Below are positions 26,182-33,861 of a DNA stretch of 34,879 nucleotides, in pieces. Origin of the DNA: Thermodesulfovibrionia bacterium (GTDB taxonomy: Bacteria > Nitrospirota > Thermodesulfovibrionia > UBA6902); contig JAGVNU010000047.1 in NCBI GenBank assembly GCA_020053105.1, positions 1-34,879 of the forward strand, given 5' to 3'. The first letter of the stretch is position 1. Every line of letters starts with the position of its first letter. Position numbers and translations under genes: made by a program. Below the pieces are notes generated by a model that worked only from the letters and a program-made list of their open reading frames with translations, ran no database searches and was not told where the DNA came from.

Positions 26182-26478
26182 ATGTCTCTGGCGGAGGCGC
26201 ATCAATTGGACAACGGCGGGATCAAATTCTTAAATGAACCAATCAAGGCCGACTCGGAAACAGACGTCATATATATGATGTGTCCGATGCACCTGCTTAC
26301 CCTTGATGATAAGGTGAAGGAAATCAGGAAGGGCCAGGTCCTTTCAATACTTACCGACTATGACGGCGCGCTGGAGGACATTCCGGAATGGTGCAACAAG
26401 ACCGGCAATGAATTTCTGGGGATATATGAAGATACGGACCATTACAAATTCTTTATTAAAAAAGTAAAGGAGTCGTGA
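26182..26478 (+). CDS. TusA-fold sulfur-carrier-like protein
   Basis: The 98-residue product has a short N-terminal extension then a TusA-like domain (about 29-95): MMCPMHLLTLDDKVKEIRKG, VLSILTDYDGALEDIPEWC, GNEFLGIYED. TusA proteins carry persulfide on the Cys of a CPxP motif. Here the motif is CPMH, with Cys 34 kept and the second proline replaced. A second Cys is in PEWC. It lies between the Rrf2 regulator and the NifS-like gene, and its stop overlaps their shared junction (TGATG), so a role in sulfur delivery to Fe-S assembly is likely but inferred. Confidence 0.75.
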   Translation: MSLAEAHQLDNGGIKFLNEPIKADSETDVIYMMCPMHLLTLDDKVKEIRKGQVLSILTDYDGALEDIPEWCNKTGNEFLGIYEDTDHYKFFIKKVKES

Positions 26479-27674
26479 TGAAAAAGATATATATGGACCA
26501 TGTGGCTACAAACCCGCTTCATCCGGAAGTGCTGGACGCGATGATGCCTTATTTCAAAGATAATTACGGCAATCCGTTGAGTCTCTACGGGCCCGGGTTT
26601 AAGGCCAGGGAGGCCATTGAAAATGCAAGGGAAAGCACCGCCTCTCTGATAAATGCCAAGGCAAAGGAAATCATTTTCACTGCCAGCGGCGCCGAGTCCA
26701 ACAACTTCGCCCTCAAAGGCATTGCATATGCCCTGCAGGGGAAGGGGAAACATATTATAGTATCAAAAATCGAACACCATTCGGTCCTGAACTCAGCCCG
26801 CTTTCTTGAGAAACAGGGTTTTGTCGTCACATATCTGCCGGTAGACAATCACGGCCTTGTCGATCCTGAAGCAGTTAAAAAGGCAATAAACAGTGAAACT
26901 ATTCTCATATCGATTATTCATGCAAGCCCTGAGATCGGCACAATCCAGTCGCTATCCGAGATCAATAAAATTGCCAAAGAAAAAGGTGTCCTTCTGCACA
27001 CTGATTCTGTTGCAGCTGTTGGAAATATACCAGTTGATGTTCAGGCCCTCAATGTGGACCTTATGACATTTGCAGCACACCAGTTTTACGGTCCGAAAGG
27101 CGCCGCTGCTTTGTATGTTAAAGAAGGCACGCGCATCGTCCCCCTGATTTACGGCGGAATTCAGGAAGGGGGCCGCAGGGCCGGCACCGAAAATGTCCCT
27201 GCAATTGTAGGTATGGGCAAGGCCGCAGATATTACAAAAAGAGATTTACAAAAGCGGATCGACCATATACGGCCGTTGAGAGACAGCATAATAAGCAGCA
27301 CACTGAAGATTAACAAAGTAATCCTTACCGGACATCCTGAACAGAGGCTGCCGGGACATGCAAGTTTTGTAGTTGAATACATTGAAGGCGAAGCAATGCT
27401 TTTAATGCTCGCCGCCAAAGGGATCTACTCGGCAAGCGGCTCGGCATGCAGTTCAAAGGCGCTGAAATCATCGCCGGTACTTATTTCGATAGGGGTCCCG
27501 GTGCATCTTGCGCAGGGTTCAGTTGTGTTTACCCTTGGAGAAGAAACTACATCAGAAGATATAACGTATTTCAATGAAACATTCCCGCAGGTCATATCGC
27601 GTTTGAGAGAAATTTCTCCTTACTCGAAAGGATGGGAAGAAACGGAGGCCCCGACATGTACAGCGAAAAAGTAA
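26478..27674 (+). CDS. nifS: NifS/IscS-family protein lacking the PLP lysine (probably no classical desulfurase activity)
   Basis: The fold is plainly class V aminotransferase/NifS: MDHVATNPLHPEV, SGAESNNFALKG, KIEHHSVLNSA, LLHTDSVAAVG, HQFYGPKGAAALYV, EGGRRAGTENVPAIVG. The sulfur-accepting Cys is kept in SASGSACSS (C324). However, the Schiff-base Lys of the family motif S/A-H-K-x-Y-G-P-K-G is Gln (Q202, codon CAG at 27081). The PLP-contacting Asn of NNEIG is Pro (SPEIG, 151), the Gln of HTDAVQAVG is Ala (179), and the substrate-binding Arg of SIRFSLGR is Val (SVVFTLGE, 350). The start is the ATG 26478 after AAGGAG rather than the GTG three bases earlier. Length 398. iscU overlaps its end by 19 bases. 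Confidence 0.88.
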   Translation: MKKIYMDHVATNPLHPEVLDAMMPYFKDNYGNPLSLYGPGFKAREAIENARESTASLINAKAKEIIFTASGAESNNFALKGIAYALQGKGKHIIVSKIEHHSVLNSARFLEKQGFVVTYLPVDNHGLVDPEAVKKAINSETILISIIHASPEIGTIQSLSEINKIAKEKGVLLHTDSVAAVGNIPVDVQALNVDLMTFAAHQFYGPKGAAALYVKEGTRIVPLIYGGIQEGGRRAGTENVPAIVGMGKAADITKRDLQKRIDHIRPLRDSIISSTLKINKVILTGHPEQRLPGHASFVVEYIEGEAMLLMLAAKGIYSASGSACSSKALKSSPVLISIGVPVHLAQGSVVFTLGEETTSEDITYFNETFPQVISRLREISPYSKGWEETEAPTCTAKK

Positions 27675-28027
27675 TGGACCATTTTACAAATCCGAGGAAC
27701 GTGGGAGAAATGCCCGATGCCGACGGTATAGGAGCGGAAGGAAATCCTGTATGCGGCGATGCTATGAAAATTTTCATCAAGGTAAAAGACAATATCATCA
27801 CTGATGTGAAATTTCAGACCTTCGGCTGCGGCGCTGCAATCGCGGTATCCAGCATGGTTACAGAAATCGCAAAAGGCATGACTCTTGATGAGGCGATGAA
27901 AATTACGAAGGCATCGGTTGCCGAAGCCCTTGACGGACTCCCGCCGCAGAAAATGCACTGCTCCAACCTTGGGGCCGATGCCCTTCACAAGGCCATAGAG
28001 GATTATAAAAGCAAACAGGGGAAATAG
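27656..28027 (+). CDS. iscU: Fe-S cluster assembly scaffold IscU/NifU-N
   Basis: The 123-residue scaffold on which Fe-S clusters are built begins MYSEKVMDHFTNPRNVGEM. The three cluster cysteines are in NPVCGDAM, FGCGAAIAVSS and KMHCSNLG, with the regulatory Asp after the first (CGD). The HscA-binding motif LPPVK appears as LPPQK. I choose the ATG at 27656 (GGAGG eight bases upstream) over the frame opening at 27632. It overlaps the nifS-like gene and is followed by mqnD without a gap, so all belong to one operon. Confidence 0.95.
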   Translation: MYSEKVMDHFTNPRNVGEMPDADGIGAEGNPVCGDAMKIFIKVKDNIITDVKFQTFGCGAAIAVSSMVTEIAKGMTLDEAMKITKASVAEALDGLPPQKMHCSNLGADALHKAIEDYKSKQGK

Positions 28028-28912
28028 ATGAAATCTGTTTCCCTCGGTTACTCCCCCTGCCCTAACGACACGTTTATTTTCTACGCCATGACCCACGGGA
28101 AGATCGATACGGGCGGTCTTTCATTCAATGAAGTCCTGCTGGATGTTGAAACATTAAACCGAAAAGCCCTTAACGCGGAAATTGATGTAACCAAAATTTC
28201 TTATGCGGCATACGGGCTCCTGCGTGATAATTATACCCTCCTCAGGTCTGGAGGCGCGCTCGGAAGAGGATGCGGCCCGCTTGTAGTTGCAAAACACGAT
28301 TACGCAATGGAGGACTTGCGTAACAAGAGAATCGTAATTCCCGGAAAGTTGACTACGGCATTTTTGCTTTTGCAGTTGTTTGATACTTCATTCATGAGGG
28401 CGTATAGCAATACGCCCCTACATTTGTACGGGCGGGATTACCCCGCCCCTACCATCATCGAGATGCCGTTTCACAAAATCGTGGAGGCTGTGGCAAACGA
28501 AGAAGTCGATGCCGGGCTAATAATCCATGAAAGCAGGTTCACCTATCCGTCATACGGACTGAAGCAGATAATGGATCTGGGAGAATGGTGGGAAAAAGAC
28601 ACCGGGCTTCCGATACCTCTGGGCTGTATCATTGCCAGACGCTCTCTCGGCGATAACCTGAACAGCAGGATCGACAGGACAATAAGACAGAGCGTTGAGT
28701 ATGCGTTCAGCAAACGGGAAGAGCCTTTGACATATATAAAGCAGCATTCACAGGAACTGTCCGACGATGTCATCCATCAGCATATTGATCTTTACGTGAA
28801 TAACTTTTCCATAGACATCGGCCAGGACGGTGAGAAGGCTGTATCAGAGCTTATTTCAAGGGCCGAGAATGCAGGAGTTGTTCCCAAATCCGGGAAGAAT
28901 TTATTCATGTAG
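28028..28912 (+). CDS. mqnD: 1,4-dihydroxy-6-naphthoate synthase (futalosine menaquinone pathway), with an in-frame repeat insert
   Basis: MqnD converts cyclic dehypoxanthine futalosine to 1,4-dihydroxy-6-naphthoate. Signatures are LGYSPCPNDTFIFYAMTHGK at the N-terminus, KISYAAYGLL, LRSGGALGRGCGPLVV and GLIIHESRFTY (the conserved His). At 294 residues it is somewhat longer than usual. The excess is about 20 residues around 122-141 (RAYSNTPLHLYGRDYPAP), encoded by two palindromes at 28398-28452. The ATG directly follows the iscU stop with GGGGAAA upstream. Other mqn genes are not in the window. Confidence 0.92.
   Translation: MKSVSLGYSPCPNDTFIFYAMTHGKIDTGGLSFNEVLLDVETLNRKALNAEIDVTKISYAAYGLLRDNYTLLRSGGALGRGCGPLVVAKHDYAMEDLRNKRIVIPGKLTTAFLLLQLFDTSFMRAYSNTPLHLYGRDYPAPTIIEMPFHKIVEAVANEEVDAGLIIHESRFTYPSYGLKQIMDLGEWWEKDTGLPIPLGCIIARRSLGDNLNSRIDRTIRQSVEYAFSKREEPLTYIKQHSQELSDDVIHQHIDLYVNNFSIDIGQDGEKAVSELISRAENAGVVPKSGKNLFM
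28398..28452. repeat. Double palindrome inside mqnD, including copy 2 of the 27-bp repeat
   Basis: The first hairpin is GGGCGTAT (28398-28405) with ATACGCCC (28410-28417). The second is the 27-bp unit at 28426-28452 with arms GTACGGGCGGGAT and ACCCCGCCCCTAC, matching the carA copy (16943-16969) at 23 of 27 positions. The block reads through in frame. Confidence 0.85.
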
Positions 28913-28983
28913 CATCTCCTTTCGATGTCAGCGACCCTGCAATCCGGTTTTAACAGATATTAATAATTTATCCCGCTTTCAGT

Positions 28984-28989
28984 TATAAT
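28984..28989 (+). promoter_or_regulatory. -10 box of the ppx/gppA gene
   Basis: A perfect TATAAT ends 6 bases before the GTG start at 28996. No recognisable -35 lies at the proper distance and no Shine-Dalgarno is present, so a leaderless transcript is suggested. Confidence 0.45.
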
Positions 28990-28995
28990 CTCAGC

Positions 28996-29952
28996 GTGAA
29001 AAATCAGAGGCTGGCTGCCATTGATATAGGAACAAACACCTTCAGACTCCTGGTGGTAGAGGTCCAGCCCGGTTCCAGAAAAAAAAATTACTCAATTAAG
29101 GTAATCAGCTCTAAGAGGTTCATCACGAGACTGGGTGACGGGATAGCGTATGATGGCGTCATCAGCGAGCAGTCAGCAACAAGAAGCATCAAGGCGCTGA
29201 AACAAATCAGCAGAATTATCTCCCGGTACAGAGTTGACAAAATATCGGCTGTGGCCACGAGCGCGTTGAGGGAAGCAAAGAACAGCCGGAATTTTCTGGA
29301 TAAGGCAACAGCCGCGGCAGGACTGGATATAAAAGTCATCAGCGGAACGCAGGAGGCAAAGCTCACTGCTTCCGGAATGCTGATTGATATGACCCCTCCC
29401 AAAAGTGCGGTTATGCTTGATATAGGTGGAGGCAGTACGGAACTTATTTTCATGAAGGGCGGGAAATCTCCGGCAGTTCACAGCCTGGACCTTGGAGTCG
29501 TATATCTTGCCGGTAAATACATGATAAGCAATCCGCTGCTGACAGAGGATTTAATGCGGATGGAAGAGGAAATTTCGGAAAAGATAAAATCATCGGTCAG
29601 ATCTTTAAAAAATCTTTTTTCGCAGGACACTGTTTGCATCGGCACTGCCGGAACTGTTACTGCGCTGGCTGCCATGTCCCTCAATCTCAGAAGGTTCAAC
29701 CATAATAAAATCCACAAATCCATATTGACCTTAGAGAGTGTACGTAATATCTTTTCAACACTTTCAAGGTTGTCCTCAAAAGAAAGGGCGGAATATATTC
29801 CCTTTGAACTCGCAAGGCTTGACATAATAGTGCCGGGAACACTTATACTTCTTAAACTCATGGAGTCCTTTGGCTTCAGGGAGATGACCGTGAGTAATTA
29901 CGGGTTGCTGGAAGGGACATTGATCCACCTCTGCAAAAAGGAGCGGAAATAA
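28996..29952 (+). CDS. Ppx/GppA-family phosphatase
   Basis: The family hydrolyses polyphosphate or pppGpp. The sugar-kinase/actin-like fold is visible: AAIDIGTNTFRLLVVE (phosphate 1 loop, residues 8-23), VATSALREAKN, ISGTQEAKLTASG, MLDIGGGSTELIFM (phosphate 2 loop) and CIGTAGTVTALAAM. At 318 residues it is the short two-domain form without the extra C-terminal HD-like domain. Short forms cannot be divided into Ppx or GppA by sequence alone. It begins with GTG just after a TATAAT. The GNAT gene follows 4 bases after its stop. Confidence 0.9.
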   Translation: MKNQRLAAIDIGTNTFRLLVVEVQPGSRKKNYSIKVISSKRFITRLGDGIAYDGVISEQSATRSIKALKQISRIISRYRVDKISAVATSALREAKNSRNFLDKATAAAGLDIKVISGTQEAKLTASGMLIDMTPPKSAVMLDIGGGSTELIFMKGGKSPAVHSLDLGVVYLAGKYMISNPLLTEDLMRMEEEISEKIKSSVRSLKNLFSQDTVCIGTAGTVTALAAMSLNLRRFNHNKIHKSILTLESVRNIFSTLSRLSSKERAEYIPFELARLDIIVPGTLILLKLMESFGFREMTVSNYGLLEGTLIHLCKKERK

Positions 29953-29956
29953 AAGA

Positions 29957-30436
29957 TTGAACAAGAAACAACCTCAGCTGACATACCAGAAAGCTACACT
30001 CAAGAATGCCAGGGCAATACATGAATTAGTAAATTCGTTTGCCCAGAAAAACAGGATGCTTCCCCGCTCCCTGAATGAGATTTATGAACTTATACGCGAT
30101 TTCTATATTTGCATTGATAAGGACAAAGTCATTGCCGTATGCTCTCTCCACATTGTGTGGGAAGACCTTGCAGAGATCCGTTCAGCGGCGGTATCGAAAA
30201 AATACCAGAAAAGGGGCATCGGCAAAAAATTAATAAACTACTGCCTCAAAGAGGCCAGGGCACTCGGCGCAAACAATGTCTTTGCCCTTACATATAATCC
30301 CGAATACTTTAAACATCTCGGATTTGAGGACATTGATAAAAATGATCTTCCCCACAAGATCTGGGGAGACTGCCTTAAGTGTCCGAAATTCCCGGGTTGT
30401 GAGGAAGTGGCGGTAATTATCAGATTAGACAGCTGA
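29957..30436 (+). CDS. GNAT N-acetyltransferase, short N-acetylglutamate synthase-like
   Basis: The 159-residue GNAT domain begins YQKATLKNARAIHELVN and has the acetyl-CoA loop VSKKYQKRGIGKKLINYCL (about 75-93). FALTYNPEYFKHLGFEDIDK and a C-terminal Cys group DCLKCPKFPGCEE follow. This combination is typical of the stand-alone acetyltransferases related to the ArgA C-terminal domain, which can make N-acetylglutamate for arginine synthesis. The start is a TTG (29957), 4 bases after the ppx stop, with AAGGAG 14 bases upstream. No later in-frame ATG would keep the first strand. Confidence 0.8.
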   Translation: MNKKQPQLTYQKATLKNARAIHELVNSFAQKNRMLPRSLNEIYELIRDFYICIDKDKVIAVCSLHIVWEDLAEIRSAAVSKKYQKRGIGKKLINYCLKEARALGANNVFALTYNPEYFKHLGFEDIDKNDLPHKIWGDCLKCPKFPGCEEVAVIIRLDS

Positions 30437-30442
30437 TTTACT

Positions 30443-31336
30443 TTAAACCTGCGCGGCAAGTTCTGAAGATGCAGATGTTACTACAGACGGCGCAATAATT
30501 TCCCAGGCATCTCTCATTAAAAGGATTTTCCTGAGCAGTTTTATATGCAGAGTATGTCCTGATTTGTTAGCAATGACATGTCCATAAATCGGCAGACCTA
30601 TCAATGAAAGATCGCCAACGGCATCAAGGATTTTATGCCTGACAAATTCATCCTTAAATCTGAGCATGTTGCCGTTTATAACTTCATTCTCACCAAGTAC
30701 AATCGCATTGTCCAGCGTCCCTCCCTGAGCGAGCCCCCTGGATTTAAGCATCTCAACATCCCTCAGGAACCCGAAGGTCCGTGCAGGCGCCAGTTCATTT
30801 ACAAATGAAGTTGTCGATATATCAATACCCATTTTCTGCTCTCCAAATGCGGGATGGGTATAAAAAAGGCGATACGTAATTCTGGTCCCTTCATACGGAG
30901 TAATTGCAATCTGACTGTGTCCTTCCATGACTACAATGGGGGCCAGGATTCTTATATATGACACTGCCTTTTCCTGTTTTACTATGCCGCAATCCATAAT
31001 TCTGGTTACGAATGAATATGCGCTGCCGTCCATTATCGGCACTTCAGGACCATTGAGATCAACATACACATTATCAACATGAAGGCCCGCCAAAGCAGCG
31101 AGGAGGTGCTCAACCGTTCCAATCCTGACCCCTTCAGCTGCGAGGGTTGTGGCAAATGTTGTATCGGAAACCGAACTTATACTGGCTTTTATCCTGACAT
31201 TCCCCTTGTCCGTTCTGATAAAAACAACTCCAGTATTGCTTGGCGCAGGCCTGAGCATCATGTTGATGTTTCTTCCGGAATGAAGACCCTGGCCGCTTAT
31301 GAATATTTCTTCTTTTAGAGTATTTTGAAGTCGCAT
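30443..31336 (-). CDS. lpxC: UDP-3-O-acyl-N-acetylglucosamine deacetylase LpxC
   Basis: LpxC is the committed zinc-dependent step of lipid A synthesis in the cytoplasm. Visible are ISGQGLHSGRN at the N-terminus, the first zinc His in GTVEHLLAALAGLHVDN (H77), GPEVPIMDGSA, APARTFGF, and the second site FVRHKILDAVGDLSLIG with its His and Asp. The C-terminal general acid His is in KSGHTLH. Length 297 is standard. It shows that the cell has an outer membrane with lipid A. tldD lies 112 bases upstream in the same direction. Confidence 0.97.
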   Translation of the reverse strand: MRLQNTLKEEIFISGQGLHSGRNINMMLRPAPSNTGVVFIRTDKGNVRIKASISSVSDTTFATTLAAEGVRIGTVEHLLAALAGLHVDNVYVDLNGPEVPIMDGSAYSFVTRIMDCGIVKQEKAVSYIRILAPIVVMEGHSQIAITPYEGTRITYRLFYTHPAFGEQKMGIDISTTSFVNELAPARTFGFLRDVEMLKSRGLAQGGTLDNAIVLGENEVINGNMLRFKDEFVRHKILDAVGDLSLIGLPIYGHVIANKSGHTLHIKLLRKILLMRDAWEIIAPSVVTSASSELAAQV

Positions 31337-31448
31337 AACTTCCGTATATTAGCAAATTAAATACCAAGCTAAATATGCTTTTAATTCAAGAGGATTTAGA
31401 TCCCGGATGTATCATAAATACCTCTATAGTGTCTCTATTCTGCACAAC

Positions 31449-32840
31449 TCAGACCTCTCCTCCAACGACCATCTCAGGGATCCTAACAGTGGGCATGGCA
31501 TCAGACACCGGGACCCCCTGGGCGTCCTTTCCGCACGTACCGATAGCAAATCCGATATCATTACCGACCCTGTCTATGGATTTTAATACCTCAGGGCCAT
31601 TGCCGATAAGCGTTGCCCCCCTGACAGGTTCTCCGATTTGTCCTTTTTCAATTAAATGCCCCTCTGAGACCTCAAAAACAAATTCTCCAGTCACTGTGTT
31701 GACCTGTCCCCCTCCCATTTTTCTCACAAAAAAACCCTTGTCGATTGATTTTATTATCTTTTCCGGATCTTCTTCCCCACGGTCTATAAAAGTATTACTC
31801 ATCCTGGGAATCGGCCTGTCCTTGTAAGACTGCCGCCTGCCGTTTCCTGTTGAAGTTACACCCTCTTTCATGGCCGTCAATCTGTCATACATATAGCCCT
31901 TTAAAACCCCCTTTTCTACCAGTACGGTCCTCTGGGAGATTATCCCCTCATCGTCAAATCTGAAGGACCCCCGCTTGTTAGGAAGAGTCGCATCGTCAAT
32001 AATTGTAACCAATGGTGAGGCTATCTGCTCTCCAACCTTGCCCTTATACACTGAGAGGCCGTTATGCACCAGGTCAGCCTCTAATCCATGCCCGATAGCT
32101 TCGTGAATCATGGTGCCCCCTGATGCCGCTGAAATAATTACCGGCATCCTCCCGCCCGGGGCCTTCCGCGCACTCAACAGCGCTACTGCTTTGCGTGCTG
32201 CCTTCATGGCAATCTCTTCGAAAGGCCCTTCTTCAAACAGCTCAAAACCTGCAAGGCCTCCAACAGGTTCATATGCTGTCTGCAATACACTGCCTTCTGC
32301 GGCAATGACCTGCACAACGGCCAGGGTATAAATGCGTTCGTCTTCCGCAATGGTCCCGTCCGAAGAAGCGATACAGACATTCTTGACAGAGTCCCTGTAC
32401 ACAATGGATACCTGTTTTATTTTGGGACTCACGCCCCTTGCCGCCCTGTTTGATCTTTCTATGAGTGATATTTTTTCTTTTACGGCAATGTCCGCCGGAT
32501 AATGTTTTATCTTAAAATCAACTCCCGGACTCAACTTTCTCAGATCAAAAGTCATTTCTCTCCCCTGTCCGCCCTTAACTGCCCGGCTGACAGTCCCGGC
32601 AATACTGAACAAAGACCCCTCTGAAAAATCGTTACTGTAAGCATAATAAGATTTATCCCCGAATATCACCCTTACCCCGATACCGCAATCTGACCCGGAC
32701 GAAAGCTTTTCTATCTTATCGTCTTCGAGTTGAATGGACAACGGACGTTCCTGCTCAATATATACATCCGCGTAGTCACCTCCGTTGATGAGGGACTTTC
32801 TGATAATTTCGGCTATAAGACCATCTGGTATTCTATTCAT
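31449..32840 (-). CDS. tldD: TldD family metalloprotease
   Basis: TldD with TldE forms a protease that trims unfolded peptides and matures some modified peptides. The zinc motif HEAIGH is at residues 246-251, followed by GLEAD. ASGGTMIHEAIGHGLEAD and TSTGNGRRQSYKDRPIPRMS are diagnostic of TldD rather than TldE, which lacks HExxxH. Length 463 is normal. The usual partner tldE/pmbA is not adjacent and must lie elsewhere. It starts with ATG after AAGGA and GGGG sequences. It diverges from mtnP. Confidence 0.95.
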   Translation of the reverse strand: MNRIPDGLIAEIIRKSLINGGDYADVYIEQERPLSIQLEDDKIEKLSSGSDCGIGVRVIFGDKSYYAYSNDFSEGSLFSIAGTVSRAVKGGQGREMTFDLRKLSPGVDFKIKHYPADIAVKEKISLIERSNRAARGVSPKIKQVSIVYRDSVKNVCIASSDGTIAEDERIYTLAVVQVIAAEGSVLQTAYEPVGGLAGFELFEEGPFEEIAMKAARKAVALLSARKAPGGRMPVIISAASGGTMIHEAIGHGLEADLVHNGLSVYKGKVGEQIASPLVTIIDDATLPNKRGSFRFDDEGIISQRTVLVEKGVLKGYMYDRLTAMKEGVTSTGNGRRQSYKDRPIPRMSNTFIDRGEEDPEKIIKSIDKGFFVRKMGGGQVNTVTGEFVFEVSEGHLIEKGQIGEPVRGATLIGNGPEVLKSIDRVGNDIGFAIGTCGKDAQGVPVSDAMPTVRIPEMVVGGEV

Positions 32841-32935
32841 TCCTTGACCCCTTGAATCCTTTCTATTAATATTGCATGATTACTAGTTACAGCAATTATG
32901 ATATTTTGTTCTATTAAACACAACAGGAGGATACC

Positions 32936-33724
32936 ATGTCAAAAATAGGGGTAATCGGCGGAAGCGGTTTGTATGAAATTGAGGGCTTTGTTTTGAATAA
33001 AAAGCAAACAGTCGCCACGCCCTATGGAAAACCCTCTGACCGATATCTGTTGGGCAAAATCGGAAAGACCGAAGTCGTTTTTCTTCCCCGGCATGGAAGC
33101 CGGCATAATATCCCTCCTCATATGATTAATTACAGGGCCAATATCTGGGGGTTTCGGAAACTTGGAGTTGACAGGATTCTCTCCATCAGCGCGGTAGGTG
33201 GTATTAAGAAAGGTTTAACACCTGGAGATATAGTGATATTGGACCAGGTCCTGGACATGACAAGGAACAGAAAATCTACTTTTTATGACGGAAAGAATGG
33301 TGTTGTGCATATTGACTTTACGGACCCTTATTGCCCGGAACTCCGGAAGACACTGCATAAAGCTGGAAAACTTGTCCGGGTCTCTGTAAAAAACGGCGGG
33401 ACATATGTGGCAGTTGAAGGACCGCGACTTGAGACCGCTTCGGAAATCAGGAGTTTCAGTCTCCTTGGCGGAGACGTGGTTGGGATGACAGGAATGCCCG
33501 AGGCATCGCTTGCAAGAGAGCTGGAAATATGTTATTCGGGACTGTCTGTTGTAGCCAATTATGCCGCAGGCATAAGCAAGAGAAAACTCACGGTAGCAGA
33601 AGTTATGGAAGCTATGAAGGCAACTACAGAAAACATTAAGCGATTACTAAGTGAAACATTCCGTCTCATCCCGGATGAAAGACGATGTGCCTGCAGTGAG
33701 GCGCTCAGGGAAGCAAAGATATAA
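32936..33724 (+). CDS. mtnP: S-methyl-5'-thioadenosine phosphorylase (MTAP/PNP family)
   Basis: The 262-residue enzyme cleaves methylthioadenosine, or a related purine nucleoside, with phosphate. Phosphate-site motifs are GVIGGSGLYEIEG (residues 4-16) and FLPRHGSRHNIPPHMINYRAN. The base and ribose sites are ISAVGGI, YVAVEGPRLETASEIR and VGMTGMPEASLARELEICY. A strong AGGAGG precedes the ATG. Members that prefer methylthioinosine or inosine look very similar, so the exact substrate is not fixed. Confidence 0.9.
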   Translation: MSKIGVIGGSGLYEIEGFVLNKKQTVATPYGKPSDRYLLGKIGKTEVVFLPRHGSRHNIPPHMINYRANIWGFRKLGVDRILSISAVGGIKKGLTPGDIVILDQVLDMTRNRKSTFYDGKNGVVHIDFTDPYCPELRKTLHKAGKLVRVSVKNGGTYVAVEGPRLETASEIRSFSLLGGDVVGMTGMPEASLARELEICYSGLSVVANYAAGISKRKLTVAEVMEAMKATTENIKRLLSETFRLIPDERRCACSEALREAKI

Positions 33725-33825
33725 ATCAATATTAGTCCCCAAGTGCCGTTGCAGCAAAGGATCATGTTTCAACTATAACGGTCAGATAAACCAGTTTTAT
33801 GCCCCGCCCCGCAGTGTGAAACTTA

Positions 33826-33854
33826 TTGACAGTAAACAGGTAATCGTTTAATCT
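33826..33854 (+). promoter_or_regulatory. Promoter of the gspC-like gene
   Basis: A perfect TTGACA (33826-33831), a 17-base spacer and TAATCT (33849-33854) end 7 bases before the ATG. No Shine-Dalgarno is present, so the transcript is probably leaderless. It lies in the 137-base gap after mtnP. Confidence 0.5.
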
Positions 33855-33861
33855 ATTAAAA

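Noticed and set aside
32880-32935. TTGCAT and TATGAT as the mtnP promoter
   Set aside because: The spacer is about 19 bases and both boxes are weak; not strong enough to list.
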